Assembly (NCBI GenBank): GCA_018057825.1
Contig: JAGPCY010000012.1
Location: 124,001 to 188,000, forward strand
DNA from: Kofleriaceae bacterium
GTDB lineage: Bacteria; Myxococcota_A; Polyangia; Haliangiales; Haliangiaceae
Reading direction: 5' to 3'
Length of the DNA: 64,000 nucleotides
This document shows positions 48,373 to 57,495 of this stretch, piece after piece. Under the pieces are notes generated by a model that did not search any database, was not told the DNA's origin, and was given only the letters and a program-made list of their open reading frames with translations. The translations under genes and the position numbers were made by a program. Position 1 is the first letter of the stretch, and each line of letters begins with the position of its first letter.

Positions 48373-49362
48373 TCACCGCGCGTCGCCGACCAGTGGCTGC
48401 CCCAGCTCGACGCGCGTCACGCTGGCGAGCGCGGCCACCGCCGGCAGCGCGCGCAGCGGCAGGCGCACCCCTTGGATCGAGGTCAGGCGCGTCGAGTTGA
48501 ACGCGCCGCCGAGGGCGATGATGCGGTCGCGATCGGCCGGCGCCGCGGTCCACTCGAGCAGCACCTCGACCGCGGGGTCGTGGCCGGGGTCGAGCTGGGC
48601 CAGCGCCAGGGTCGCCCGGGCGTCGAGCTTGTTCCGCGGATCGCGCGGCTGCGCGACGTCACCCCGCACGTCCGCGACGATGGTCGCGAGTTGCGCGCAC
48701 TGCGCGGCCGACAACGGATAGGGTTCGGCGAACTCGGTCGCGACCGCGCACGGCGCCGCGGCGCCGACGGTCGGATCGATCACCGCGGCCGAGAGCCAGG
48801 TCGTGAGAGGGCGCAGGTCGGCGCCGGCCGTCAGCCCGAGGCCTGGGCAGTCGTGGGCGAGCACCTCGGCGCCGCGGCCCGTCACCTGGCAGCGACCATC
48901 GGCGGTGGTGACGTGCCAGCGGTAGAACGGCGGCGACGCCGCGCTCGCCAGGGCGCTCGCCGGGGGCGCGCGCAGCACTGCCTTCAGCGCCCGCGCGATC
49001 GGCCCCCAGCCGTCGCTCACCGCCCCGACCAGGACGCCGTCGACCGCGAGCTGCGCCGGCGGCCAGCCATCGACCTGCTCGTCTCCCGCCCCAGGCACCA
49101 GGGCCGCGACCATCGCGCCCAGGCGCGCCGACGAGGGGTCCTGCCGCAGGTCGAAGGTCCCCAGGCCCGCGCACGCGCCGACCGTGGCCCGGGCGCCCTG
49201 GCCCGACAACATACACTCACCGCCGAGCATGACGAGGGTCCAGACCTCGTCCGATGCAGCGGGCACCGGCGGGGCGACCGGGCTCCGCGCCGGAGCGCAG
49301 TGGAGCGAAGGCAGCGCGGCGCACGCGAACAGCGCGGCGCGGAGAGCAGAGCGAGGCGACAT
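48373..49362 (-). CDS. Lipoprotein with I9-inhibitor-like C-terminus, unknown function
   Basis: A 329-residue lipoprotein (lipobox SLHC). The middle contains several Cys (GECMLSGQG, ACAGLG, RCQVTGRGAEVLAHDCPGLG, CAVATEF, CAQLATI) that would pair in the periplasm. The last 45 residues (FNSTRLTSIQGVRLPLRALPAVAALASVTRVELG) look like the inhibitor/prodomain fold of subtilisin-type peptidases, but no S8 peptidase follows or sits near. The start is placed at ATG 49362, with ATG 49371 possible. Not recognised as a named family. Confidence 0.72.
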   Translation of the reverse strand: MSPRSALRAALFACAALPSLHCAPARSPVAPPVPAASDEVWTLVMLGGECMLSGQGARATVGACAGLGTFDLRQDPSSARLGAMVAALVPGAGDEQVDGWPPAQLAVDGVLVGAVSDGWGPIARALKAVLRAPPASALASAASPPFYRWHVTTADGRCQVTGRGAEVLAHDCPGLGLTAGADLRPLTTWLSAAVIDPTVGAAAPCAVATEFAEPYPLSAAQCAQLATIVADVRGDVAQPRDPRNKLDARATLALAQLDPGHDPAVEVLLEWTAAPADRDRIIALGGAFNSTRLTSIQGVRLPLRALPAVAALASVTRVELGQPLVGDAR

Positions 49363-49527
49363 ACGGAGCATCCTGGTGAGTGGGATCCAGAGCACCGAAC
49401 GGTCTGCGTGCCGTCGCAGCAGGCATTCAAACCACTCGGTGCTCAGCGAGGTCCGGTGATGAACGCGCCGCCCGCCCGCCCGGTCTACCGCGGCCCTACG
49501 GCAGCACCGCCGTCACCGCGCCAGCGC
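49363..49527. other. Intergenic region without recognisable feature
   Basis: Part of the 593-nt gap between the lipoprotein at 48373 and the SPFH gene. I see no gene, hairpin or clear promoter here; the remainder of the gap is hexamer tract 6. Confidence 0.6.
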
Positions 49528-49938
49528 CTCGGACTCGGTCTCCGCCTCGGTCTCGGCCTCGGCCTCGGTCTCGGTCTCCGCCTCGGTCTCGGCCTCGGCC
49601 TCGGTCTCGGTCTCTGCCTCGGTCTCTGCCTCGGCCTCGGTCTCCGCCTCGGTCTCGGTCTCGGCCTCGGTCTCGGCCTCGGTCTCGGCCTCGGCCTCGG
49701 CCTCGGTCTCGGTCTCGGTCTCGGCCTCGGTCTCGGGTTCGGTTTCGGGTTCGGTCTCGGTCTCGGTCTCGGTCTCCGTCTCGGCCTCCGCCTCGGTCTC
49801 GGTCTCGGCCTCCGCCTCGGTCTCGGTCTCGGCCTCCGCCTCGGCCTCGGCCTCCGCCTCGGTCTCGGTCTCGGCCTCGGTCTCGGTCTCCGCCTCCGCC
49901 TCCGCCTCCGCCTCGGTCTCCGCCTCCGTCTCCGCCTC
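49528..49938 (-). repeat. Hexamer tract 6 (GAGNCC on minus strand), behind SPFH gene
   Basis: About 410 bp of CTCGGT, CTCGGC and CTCCGC/CTCCGT units (plus strand). The GAG-rich strand is minus, the sense strand of the SPFH gene that stops 17 nt to the right. Here tract and gene are in tandem with the next gene, not convergent, which shows that convergence is not required. Confidence 0.95.
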
Positions 49939-49955
49939 CCCCGGGCCCCCCTTCC

Positions 49956-50864
49956 TCAGCTCGTGGTCCGGGCCGCGAGCTGCGCGACCAGCTGCCCGCG
50001 ATCGGTCGCCCCGGCCGGCGGCAAGAGCGTGACGCGCGCCGGGCTCGCCACCAGGCGCTGGACCTCGAGCACCTCGAACATCGCCGTGGCGATCTCGCGA
50101 TCGCTCGCGATCTGGCGCAGCTCGGCGCCGACGATCTCGGGCCGGATCGCTCCGGCGCGCGCGAACTCGACCGCGGCGGTGCGATCGGCGCTCGAGGTGA
50201 TGACGCTCACCTGGTTGGCGCCGTCCTGGCGGATCGCCGAGGTCACCTGGCGCAGGCGGTTGACCACCTTCTCCTCGATCTGGTGGGTCATGCCGGCGTC
50301 GCGGAAGTGGACCTTGCGGATGTAGATCGAGCCGACCTTGAAGCCCCAGTCCTGGGACCGCGGCGACACCTCGGCCCGCACGGTCTGCGACAGCTCATGG
50401 CGGTCCTCGAGGAGCCGGGCCAGCTTCATGTTCGACAGGCACCGCACGGTGGCGTTCGACACGTTGGCGTGAAGCGAGCCGCGCGGATCTTGGTTCTTGA
50501 ACAGGTACGACACCGGATCCGAGATGAACATCTCGTACCAGACGCCGATGCCCATCGGCGCGCCCTCCTCGGAGTTGACCGGCTGCGACCGCAGGTAGGT
50601 CTGATCGATGCGCAGGTCGAGCTCGTAGCGCTTGCCGAGGAGCGGCACCAAGAGGGCCTTCACGCCCATCTTCGGCCACAGCGAGGTCAAGCCAGGCTCA
50701 TCGTAGACCGCCGCGACCTTGCCGAACAAGGTGTAGACCAGGGCCTGGCGCTCCTGGACGACGATGTAGACGCCGAGCGCGCGCAGGATCGCCAACGCCA
50801 CCGGCACCGCGATCCACCACCCGACCATCGCCAGGCCGGCGACCAGAAGGACCGGGCCCGACAT
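49956..50864 (-). CDS. SPFH/prohibitin-domain membrane protein (second of pair)
   Basis: A 302-residue protein of the stomatin/prohibitin/HflC type: one N-terminal membrane helix ([23 protein letters not shown]), an SPFH domain with [27 protein letters not shown] near 37-63, and a helical C-terminal part ([12 protein letters not shown]). Such proteins form ring-like membrane scaffolds, often in pairs. The start overlaps the previous SPFH gene by one base (TGATG), so the two are translated as a pair, like HflK and HflC. No FtsH is close. Confidence 0.9.
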   Translation of the reverse strand: MSGPVLLVAGLAMVGWWIAVPVALAILRALGVYIVVQERQALVYTLFGKVAAVYDEPGLTSLWPKMGVKALLVPLLGKRYELDLRIDQTYLRSQPVNSEEGAPMGIGVWYEMFISDPVSYLFKNQDPRGSLHANVSNATVRCLSNMKLARLLEDRHELSQTVRAEVSPRSQDWGFKVGSIYIRKVHFRDAGMTHQIEEKVVNRLRQVTSAIRQDGANQVSVITSSADRTAAVEFARAGAIRPEIVGAELRQIASDREIATAMFEVLEVQRLVASPARVTLLPPAGATDRGQLVAQLAARTTS

Positions 50865-51916
50865 CACTTCACCTCCACGAACGCGCGATCGGCCTTGTCG
50901 TACAGGCCGAGCTTCAGGTTGCGCAGGTAGGTGGAGAGGGCGTCGGGGCCCTGGGCCCGCAGCCGAGTGAGCTGATCGGCCAGCGCCCGCAGCGGCTCGA
51001 CCTCGGCCTGGGCGCGCAAGGTCTCGATCTCGACCGCGCGCCGCGACTGCACGATGCGTTGATCGGCGGCGGCCTGGGCCAGGCTGATGTCCGACGACAC
51101 CTGGTTGTGCGCGGTGTTGATCGCGGCCAGGGCGCTCTCGACGTCGACCGGCGGCGAGATCTCGGTGATGAGCGAGGCGTCGAGGTGGACGCCGTAGCGC
51201 GCCACCGACGACGCGCACTCCTGATCCATCATGTCGTTGAGCGCGCGCAGGTTCTTGCGCAGGTCGTTGATCGAGATGCCCGAGATCGCCGAGGCCCCGG
51301 CGCGGTCGGCGGCCAGGTCGCGCCCCTCGGTGTCGTCGCCGACCACCGGCGCGCGCGGCGGCTGTTCGAAGTTGGCGATGCGCTCGCGCAGGATCGAGAT
51401 GAAGAAGCCCATGACGTGGGCCGGCGGATGCTTGACCCCGAACAGGTAGGCGTAGAGGTTCTGCTCGCTGACCCGGAACCGGATCTGGCCGGTCAGCCCG
51501 ACGTGGAGCTGGTCCTTGGTCACCGCGTCGAGGAGCGTGCCGTTGCGGTTGGCGGTCGGGACCTCGGGATCCCAGGCCATGTTGACCGTGCGGGTCGCGA
51601 TCGAGACCTTGTGGACGCGCTGCCACGGCCAGCAGAAGTACGGCCCGCCCGGCCCGATCACCTGGACCTGCGGGTAGTGGTAGCGCTCCTTCTCGCTGTC
51701 GCGCATGACCGCCCCCTCCGGCGTGTACACCGTGCTCGCGCCCAGGATGCGCCGCGCCCGGCCGAAGCTGGTGAGCACCGCGCGCTCGTTCTGATCGACG
51801 GTGTAGAAGCCCAGGATGACGTGGCGGACCACGAACCAGGCGACGAAGCCGAGCCCGATCCCGTAGAGCCACCCTTGCCCGTGGACCTCGCGGAGGAAAC
51901 CTGACAGGTCGTTCAT
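50864..51916 (-). CDS. SPFH/prohibitin-domain membrane protein (first of pair, HflK-like)
   Basis: A 350-residue membrane protein with an N-terminal helix (YGIGLGFVAWFVVRHVILGF) and an SPFH domain starting YTVDQNERAVLTSFGRARRI. A central part with RIRERIANFEQ-like helices and a long coiled region follow (NTAHNQVSSDISLAQAAADQRIVQSRRAVEIETLRAQAEVEPLR is a heptad-rich stretch in the C-terminal third). It is paired with the next SPFH gene. ATG 51916 is used; CGAGG just upstream is a weak ribosome site. The partner substrate is unknown. Confidence 0.9.
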   Translation of the reverse strand: MNDLSGFLREVHGQGWLYGIGLGFVAWFVVRHVILGFYTVDQNERAVLTSFGRARRILGASTVYTPEGAVMRDSEKERYHYPQVQVIGPGGPYFCWPWQRVHKVSIATRTVNMAWDPEVPTANRNGTLLDAVTKDQLHVGLTGQIRFRVSEQNLYAYLFGVKHPPAHVMGFFISILRERIANFEQPPRAPVVGDDTEGRDLAADRAGASAISGISINDLRKNLRALNDMMDQECASSVARYGVHLDASLITEISPPVDVESALAAINTAHNQVSSDISLAQAAADQRIVQSRRAVEIETLRAQAEVEPLRALADQLTRLRAQGPDALSTYLRNLKLGLYDKADRAFVEVK

Positions 51917-51984
51917 GCCTCGAGGGTGCGCCGTTGAGCCGCCGCACACAACCACGAGCTGAACCGTCGGTCTCGCCCAGGCCG

Positions 51985-53763
51985 CTACGGACGGTGCACG
52001 ACGACCCGCCGCAGGTGCGCCGCGCTGGTGGTCCGCACCGTGAGCACCCCGGGCGCGGTCACCGCGACCGCGACCGCGCCAGTGGCCTCGACCTCGACCC
52101 GCCAGCCGGGCGCGATCGCCGCCGCCTCGGGCGGGCGCCATCGCGCGCCAGCGCCGGCCGCCAGCTCGACGCCCATGCGCCCGGCGTCGTCGAGCGTCGC
52201 GACGCCGGTGTGAGCGGCGAGCAGGAACCCCGGCAGCTCGACGCGCTCGGCCCACGCCCGGACACCGATCCGGCCTCCGCGCCGGACCCACAGGCGCGAT
52301 CGGACCGTCCGCGGTGCGCGGCCCTCGAAGGTGACCAGGGCGTAGTCGCGGCGAAACGCCGGCAGCTCGAGCAGCTCGCGGCCGCTGCGGAAGCAACCCT
52401 CGGCGCTGCCGCGCGGCGTGCACAGCACCACGACATCGGGCGCGCGGCGGAGCACGTAGGGCCCGTCGCCGAGCTCGTGGCCGAGGAAGCCGCGCCCGAA
52501 CGAGGCCGGCGGGTGGGTCGCCAGGTAGCGATCGTTTAGGCCGAGCAGGTCGAGGGACGGCAGGCGCGAGAAGTACGGGATGCAGCCCGCCGGATCCGCG
52601 GCCACCAACGGCCGCTCGGCGGCGAACCCGCGCGCCAAGAGCCGCCCGATCACCTCGCCGTCCCACTCCCAGCGCTCGCGGATCGCGCGGCGGTTGTGGG
52701 GATCGCGCCAGGTCAGGTACGTCTGCACGACCACCGCGGAAAGCCCGGCGGCGACCGCGAAGAGGGCGCTCCGTCGCCGCACCAGGGCCGCGCTGGCCGT
52801 CGTGGCGATCGCGAAGCCGCACAGCACCACCGCCGGACCGAGGTGGCGGCGGGCCGGGAAGATGTCGCCGCCGATGAAGATCGTGTAGCCGAGCCAGACG
52901 CCGAGCGGCAGTCCGATCAGCACCAGCTCGCGCCGGCGCTCGCGCGCCACCACCGGCGCCAGCGCCGCGGCGATCGCGATCGGCCACATCCAGCGGACGC
53001 CGACGCTGACGTAGGTCCATCCGGTCGCCAGGCGCTCGTCGGTCAACGCCAGCTTGGCGCGCGCGGTGTTCGAGACCCAGTCGCCGTAGTAGAGCAAGCG
53101 GAACCCGAGCTGGGCCACGACCGCCGCCAGCCCGGGCAGCCCGAGGAGGATCGCTGAGCGCAGGCTCGCGCAGGTCGGGCCCGCCGCGAGCCACACCGCC
53201 GCCGCCACCGCCGCCACCAGGAGCGCTCCGTCGGGCCGCGTCCAGCACAGGAGCGCCAGCGGGAGGCCCGCCGCCCATGGCCCGGCCTCCCCGCGGACCA
53301 GCCGCCGCGCCCCCACCAGGCCGAGCGCCAGGAGGCCCATCACCGCCGGCTGCTCGAGGCCACCGATCGTCCACACCGCCACGCACCCGGTCCCCGCCAC
53401 CGCCGCCCCCGCGATCCCGCCCCCGATCCAGCCCACCTGTCCGCGCTCGCGCTCCCAGCCCACCACGCACCCGATCGCCGTCGCCACGCCGAGCACGCCG
53501 AGCAACCTCGCCGCGTCGATCAGGTCGAACCCGAGCCCGCCGAGCGCCGCGCACGCCAGCACCCACAGGAGGTTCGAGTAGCCCTCGACCCGCTCACCCT
53601 CCGTCCAGGTCAACCCATCGCCGTCGAGCAGCCGGTCCGCATACCGCAGCGAGATCAACGCGTCGTCGGCGATGAACGGGTAGTACCGGGCCGCGTGAAC
53701 CGCCAACAACACCAGCGCCGGCAGCGCCGCCAGCGCATGCAGTTGCCAACCGCGCCAGCGCAC
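51985..53763 (-). CDS. GT-C-type membrane glycosyltransferase-like protein
   Basis: A 592-residue protein with about ten membrane helices in the N-terminal two thirds, then a periplasmic domain. The signature YYPFIADDALISLRYADRL with EGERVEGYSNLLWVL fits GT-C fold lipid-linked-sugar transferases (the DD motif of PMT and arabinofuranosyltransferase-like proteins). GTG 53763 lies 6 nt after TAGGCT. The sugar and acceptor are unknown. The neighbours are SPFH proteins and envelope lipoproteins, which suits an envelope glycan role. Confidence 0.83.
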   Translation of the reverse strand: MRWRGWQLHALAALPALVLLAVHAARYYPFIADDALISLRYADRLLDGDGLTWTEGERVEGYSNLLWVLACAALGGLGFDLIDAARLLGVLGVATAIGCVVGWERERGQVGWIGGGIAGAAVAGTGCVAVWTIGGLEQPAVMGLLALGLVGARRLVRGEAGPWAAGLPLALLCWTRPDGALLVAAVAAAVWLAAGPTCASLRSAILLGLPGLAAVVAQLGFRLLYYGDWVSNTARAKLALTDERLATGWTYVSVGVRWMWPIAIAAALAPVVARERRRELVLIGLPLGVWLGYTIFIGGDIFPARRHLGPAVVLCGFAIATTASAALVRRRSALFAVAAGLSAVVVQTYLTWRDPHNRRAIRERWEWDGEVIGRLLARGFAAERPLVAADPAGCIPYFSRLPSLDLLGLNDRYLATHPPASFGRGFLGHELGDGPYVLRRAPDVVVLCTPRGSAEGCFRSGRELLELPAFRRDYALVTFEGRAPRTVRSRLWVRRGGRIGVRAWAERVELPGFLLAAHTGVATLDDAGRMGVELAAGAGARWRPPEAAAIAPGWRVEVEATGAVAVAVTAPGVLTVRTTSAAHLRRVVVHRP

Positions 53764-53811
53764 CCGCGCAGCCTATCACCGCCACCGGACCTTCACGCCA
53801 CCTCGGCCTCC

Positions 53812-54064
53812 GACTCCACCTCCACCTCCACCTCCACCTCGGCCTCGGACTCGGCCTCGGACTCGGCCTCGGTCTCGGCCTCGGACTCGGTCTCGGTCTC
53901 GGACTCGGTCTCGGCCTCGGACTCGGTCTCGGCCTCGGTCTCGGACTCGGTCTCGGGTTCGGGGTCGGGTTCGGGTTCGGGTTCGGGCTCGGGTTCGGGG
54001 TCGGGTTCGGGCTCGGGCTCGGGTTCGGGCTCCGGTTCTGCCTCCGCCTCGGCCTCCGCCTCGA
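53812..54064 (-). repeat. Hexamer tract 7 (GAGNCC on minus strand), behind TPR protein gene
   Basis: About 250 bp of CTCGGC, CTCGGA, CTCGGT and then GGGTTC, GGGCTC and GGGGTC units (plus strand). The GAG-rich strand is minus, the sense strand of the TPR-protein gene whose stop lies at 54270. A duplicated 80-bp block sits between that stop and the tract. Confidence 0.93.
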
Positions 54065-54104
54065 TCTTCGTGGTCACCGCGACCGATCCAACTCAGGGCG
54101 GCTT

Positions 54105-54268
54105 GGTTCACGCCCCGGGGTTCCGGAAACCCCTCCGATAGATCGACCGCCCCCGCGCCCCACGCACCGGGTGCCGAAATAAACTCAGGTTCACGCCCCG
54201 GGGTTCCGGAAACCCCTCCGATAGATCGACCGCCCCCGCGCCCCCACGCACCGGGTTCCGAAATAAAC
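54105..54268 (-). repeat. Direct 80-bp duplication with hairpin, between TPR gene and tract 7
   Basis: 54105-54184 and 54188-54268 are near-identical (one base substitution, one extra C). Each contains a hairpin GGGGTT, CCGGA, AACCCC that could act as a terminator for the TPR gene, so the terminator is doubled. No coding role is supported, although one frame reads FIS-PGAWG twice. Confidence 0.8.
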
Positions 54269-54269
54269 G

Positions 54270-55781
54270 CTAAAACCCCAGGACGATGCCCAGGTTGGCG
54301 TCGATGTGCACGCCGAAGTTGAGCTTCGAGCTGCCGACCTCGCTGACGACCGGGATGCCGACGATGGCGTTCAGCTGCGCCAGGAGCGCCAGGCCGCCGC
54401 CGAGCTGCGCGGTGTAACCGGCGCCGACGTCGATCCAGGCCGGACCGATCGCGACGATGTCGGTGTCCATGGTCTCGTCGGCGACGCCCTCGAGCTTGAT
54501 GGTGTCGCGCATGATGCCGCCGCCCAGGCCACCGACGACGTGAAGCCCGCCACCGGTGGGCGCGAACCAGTGGGTGATGCGGACCATGCCACCCGGCGCG
54601 GCGGTGGCGTGGCCCATGATGTTGGCGCCGATCGGGAAGCCGATGCGGCCGGCGACCGAGAGCGCCGTCTGCGGCGACAGGTAGAACCCGATCTCCGGCA
54701 TGACGTGGACGAGCTGGGGCGCGAAGCAGCACTTGACCGCGTTGCCCTGCTGCTCGGTCTCGCCGCTCACCAACCCGCCGCCCGAGCCGGCGACCAGGGC
54801 GATGAAGACGGTGTTGCGCTTGGCCTTGCCACCACCACCGCCGCCGCGGTCGTCACCGCCGCTGGGATCGCCGCCGCCGCCGCCACCACCACCACCACCA
54901 CCGCCCAGGGGGTTGTCGTCGTCATCGCCGCCACCACCGCCCGCGGCGACGCGCCCGGTGACCTCGATGATGTTCGGCGAACCCGCCGAGCCCTTGGACG
55001 CGATCAGCTTGCCGGCCTGGTTGAAGGCGGCGATGTAGTAGTGGACGACGTCGCCGCTCAAGGCGTCGTTGGGGATGGCGCCGCCGAAGACGCACTCGCC
55101 CGACAGCGCCATCTTGGCCTCGGTGAAGTCGGTCGCGCCGCGCGGGCGGTACATGATCGCGACCTTCGCCGGCTGGACGTCGGCTCCGACCGCCGCGGTC
55201 ATCGCCAGGGGCTTGCCGCGGGTCGCCTCCTCGATGATCGTGTGCTGCACGCCGGTCACGGCGGCGCAGTCGATGGCCAGCGCGGGGTCGCCGCCGGTAT
55301 CGCCGCCGCCGGTGTCGCCGCCGCCGGTATCGCCGCCGCCGGTGTCGCCGCCGCCAGTATCGCCGCTGCCGCCCGCTTCGGCCTTGGCCTCGGCCAGGAG
55401 CTTCTGCATCTCCGGGGTCGCGTAGGCCTTGTCGAGGGCGATCGACTTGTCGATCTCGGCGGCGTTCAGGAACGACAGCTTGGCGCTCTCGGGATCCTGG
55501 AGGCCGGCGAAGTACACGATGCCGAGGCGAAGGTGGACCTTCGCGGTGATCGGGTCGCTCTCGATCTTGGCCTTCTTGGCGATCGTGAGGGCCTGGTTCA
55601 GGATCTTCCGCGCCTCCTCGTACTCGAGCAGGTCGTAGTTCTCCATCGCCTGCGTCATCTTCTGCTCGATGTCCTTTTTGGCCTTGGGATCGGCCTGCGC
55701 AGAGCGCGGCGCGCTCACGCCGAGGAGCAGCAGCAGCGCCGCCACGGCGGCGGCCAGGACGGGGACACGTCGAGCAGACAT
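54270..55781 (-). CDS. TPR-like exported protein with Gly/Asp repeats and beta-barrel-like end
   Basis: A 503-residue exported protein. After the signal peptide (LAAAVAALLLLLGVSAPRSAQA) come TPR-like helices (YEEARKILNQALTIAKKAK, AKVHLRLGIVYFAGLQDPESA), five 5-residue repeats (GGGDT; 15-bp units at about 55296-55370), a compact beta domain, a long Gly/Asp-rich spacer, and a C-terminal beta-rich domain of about 190 residues (FYLSPQTALSVAGRIGFPIGANIMGH, LNFGVHIDANLGIVLGF) that looks like a barrel. ATG 55781 lies 7 nt after TAATCA. Similar layouts occur in myxobacterial envelope proteins; the function is unknown. Confidence 0.8.
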   Translation of the reverse strand: MSARRVPVLAAAVAALLLLLGVSAPRSAQADPKAKKDIEQKMTQAMENYDLLEYEEARKILNQALTIAKKAKIESDPITAKVHLRLGIVYFAGLQDPESAKLSFLNAAEIDKSIALDKAYATPEMQKLLAEAKAEAGGSGDTGGGDTGGGDTGGGDTGGGDTGGDPALAIDCAAVTGVQHTIIEEATRGKPLAMTAAVGADVQPAKVAIMYRPRGATDFTEAKMALSGECVFGGAIPNDALSGDVVHYYIAAFNQAGKLIASKGSAGSPNIIEVTGRVAAGGGGGDDDDNPLGGGGGGGGGGGGDPSGGDDRGGGGGGKAKRNTVFIALVAGSGGGLVSGETEQQGNAVKCCFAPQLVHVMPEIGFYLSPQTALSVAGRIGFPIGANIMGHATAAPGGMVRITHWFAPTGGGLHVVGGLGGGIMRDTIKLEGVADETMDTDIVAIGPAWIDVGAGYTAQLGGGLALLAQLNAIVGIPVVSEVGSSKLNFGVHIDANLGIVLGF

Positions 55782-55915
55782 GCGGGAGTGATTAGCACGA
55801 CGCCCCCCGCGGATGTCGGTTTTTGCAGGCGAGCTTGCCGAGTGACAGACGGTGACAGGCCCCGCCGGCCCGCCCCGCTCCCCCACCGACCGCGCACCGG
55901 CCGGCCGCCGACCGG

Positions 55916-56992
55916 CTACCGCCCGGTGATGAAGAACTCGACCCGGCGGTTCTGGGCCCGGCCGTCCTTGGTGCGGTTGTCGGCGATCGGCACGCCCTCG
56001 CCGAAGCCCTGGGACTCCATCCGCGCCTCATCGATGCCGCGGGCGATCAGGTACTTCCGGACCGAGGCGGCCCGGTTCTTCGACAGCTTCAGGTTGAACT
56101 TGTCCGAGCCCTGGCTGTCGGTGTGGCCCTCGATGCGGACCGTGATCGTCGGGTTGTCGCGCAGCGCCTGGGCGACCTCGTCGAGCAGCGGGAAGCTGAC
56201 CCGCTTGATGGTGGCCTTGCGGGTGTCGAAGTAGACCGTCTGGGACAGCTCGATCTTGTCCTCGGTGACGGTGATCATCGTGTACTTCGGCGGACAGCCG
56301 TCGATCGTCTTGGCCGGCTCGGCCGGACACTGGTCGATGGCCTGCGGGCACTCGGGCACACCGTCGCCGTCGTTGTCGCAGTCGGGGCAGCCGTCGTCGT
56401 CGGCGAAGCCGTCGGCGTCCTCGGGCTCGTCGGGGCACTGGTCCACCCGGTCGGCGATGCCGTCGCCGTCGTTGTCGGGATCGGGGCAGCCGTCGGTGTC
56501 CTCGGTGCCGTCGCGATCCTCGGGGTCGAGGGGGCAGTCGTCGATCTTGTCGTTGATGCCGTCGGCGTCGTTGTCGTCCTCGGGGCAACCGTCGGTGTCC
56601 TCGAAGCCGTCCTTGTCCTCCGGCACCCGCGGGCAATCGTCGTCGGTGTCGAGGATGCCGTCCTTGTCGAAGTCGGCCGGCTTGGCCGGCTCGACCGGCG
56701 GCGCGTCGGCCGGGTTGCACAGATCCTTGGGCGACTTCTCGATCGCCCGCCGGGCGTTGTCCTCGGCGACCTCGGCCTCGCGCTTGGCCGGGAAGTACTG
56801 GCCCTGAGATAGCTGCTCCTTGGCGACGTCGTTGTGGACCTCGGCCAGGGCCAGCTCGACCGGGGCGCAGCGCAGCGCGCCGTTGTCGCGCGCGGTCTTG
56901 ATGAGCTGATCGATCGTGCGGGTCTGCGAGCGCACCTTGGCCCCGGCGCAGGCCGCGACCAGCGCCAGCGGCAGGAGCCAGCGCGCGGTCAC
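55916..56992 (-). CDS. OmpA-family lipoprotein with TSP3 calcium repeats
   Basis: A 358-residue outer-membrane lipoprotein (lipobox LVAAC). After a helical N-terminal part comes a run of thrombospondin type-3-like repeats (DFDKDGILDTDDDCP, DNDGDGIADRVDQCP) that bind Ca2+, and a C-terminal OmpA peptidoglycan-binding domain (TVYFDTRKATIKRV, IRVEGHTDSQGSD-type GHTDSQG, RAASVRKYLIARGI). The start is GTG 56992, overlapping the upstream stop (GTGA). It anchors outer membrane to cell wall. Its partner gene encodes a DUF4398-like lipoprotein. Confidence 0.93.
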   Translation of the reverse strand: MTARWLLPLALVAACAGAKVRSQTRTIDQLIKTARDNGALRCAPVELALAEVHNDVAKEQLSQGQYFPAKREAEVAEDNARRAIEKSPKDLCNPADAPPVEPAKPADFDKDGILDTDDDCPRVPEDKDGFEDTDGCPEDDNDADGINDKIDDCPLDPEDRDGTEDTDGCPDPDNDGDGIADRVDQCPDEPEDADGFADDDGCPDCDNDGDGVPECPQAIDQCPAEPAKTIDGCPPKYTMITVTEDKIELSQTVYFDTRKATIKRVSFPLLDEVAQALRDNPTITVRIEGHTDSQGSDKFNLKLSKNRAASVRKYLIARGIDEARMESQGFGEGVPIADNRTKDGRAQNRRVEFFITGR

Positions 56993-57423
56993 GGCCGGTC
57001 CTCGCCGTCCTGCCTAGCGGGCAGGATCCCGTCCTGCTCGGCGGGCAGGAGTTCAGCCGGGGTCTCGTCGTCGCTGCCCGGCGGCAGCGGCCGGCGCGGC
57101 GGCGTGATCTCGTCGAGCAACCGGGGATCGGCGGCGCGACGGATGGCGTCGGCCTTGGCCCGCTCGGCGGCCACGGTCGCCAGGCGACCGAAGCGGTTGG
57201 CGGCCTGGAAGTTGGCGTGGGCCGCCTGCTCGCGGGCCGCCCGCAGGTACTCGATGGCCCGGGTCCAGTCGTAGGGTGCCAGGCGCTCGGCGTCGACGGC
57301 GCGGGCGTCGTCGACCGCCGAGGCCGCCGTGCGCGTCACCTGGCTGACGTACTCGATGGGGCCACAGGCCGAGGCGGCGGCGAGGAGCCCGGCCAAGGCG
57401 AAGAGCACGAGCGCGCGACGCAT
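56989..57423 (-). CDS. DUF4398-like lipoprotein
   Basis: A 144-residue lipoprotein (lipobox ASAC). The domain (VTRTAASAVDDARAVDAERLAPYDWTRAIEYLRAAREQAAHANFQAANRFGRLATVAAERA) fits the alpha-helical DUF4398 of outer-membrane lipoproteins found beside OmpA-type genes. A Pro-rich tail follows. The ATG is taken at 57423, just before the signal peptide, with GATACT 9 nt upstream; the frame is open further 5'. It is coupled to the OmpA-family gene and may form a complex with it. Confidence 0.85.
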   Translation of the reverse strand: MRRALVLFALAGLLAAASACGPIEYVSQVTRTAASAVDDARAVDAERLAPYDWTRAIEYLRAAREQAAHANFQAANRFGRLATVAAERAKADAIRRAADPRLLDEITPPRRPLPPGSDDETPAELLPAEQDGILPARQDGEDRP

Positions 57424-57495
57424 CGGGCGGTCAGTATCGGCGCGCGCCATCAGCCGGTCAAGGAAGCCGGCCGCTTCCCGCGCGGCGTCGTGACG

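Noticed and set aside
54105-54268. Twice-repeated FIS-PGAWG peptide on the minus strand as a small secreted peptide
   Set aside because: It comes only from the 80-bp DNA duplication, has no start or ribosome site, and is out of frame with the TPR gene.
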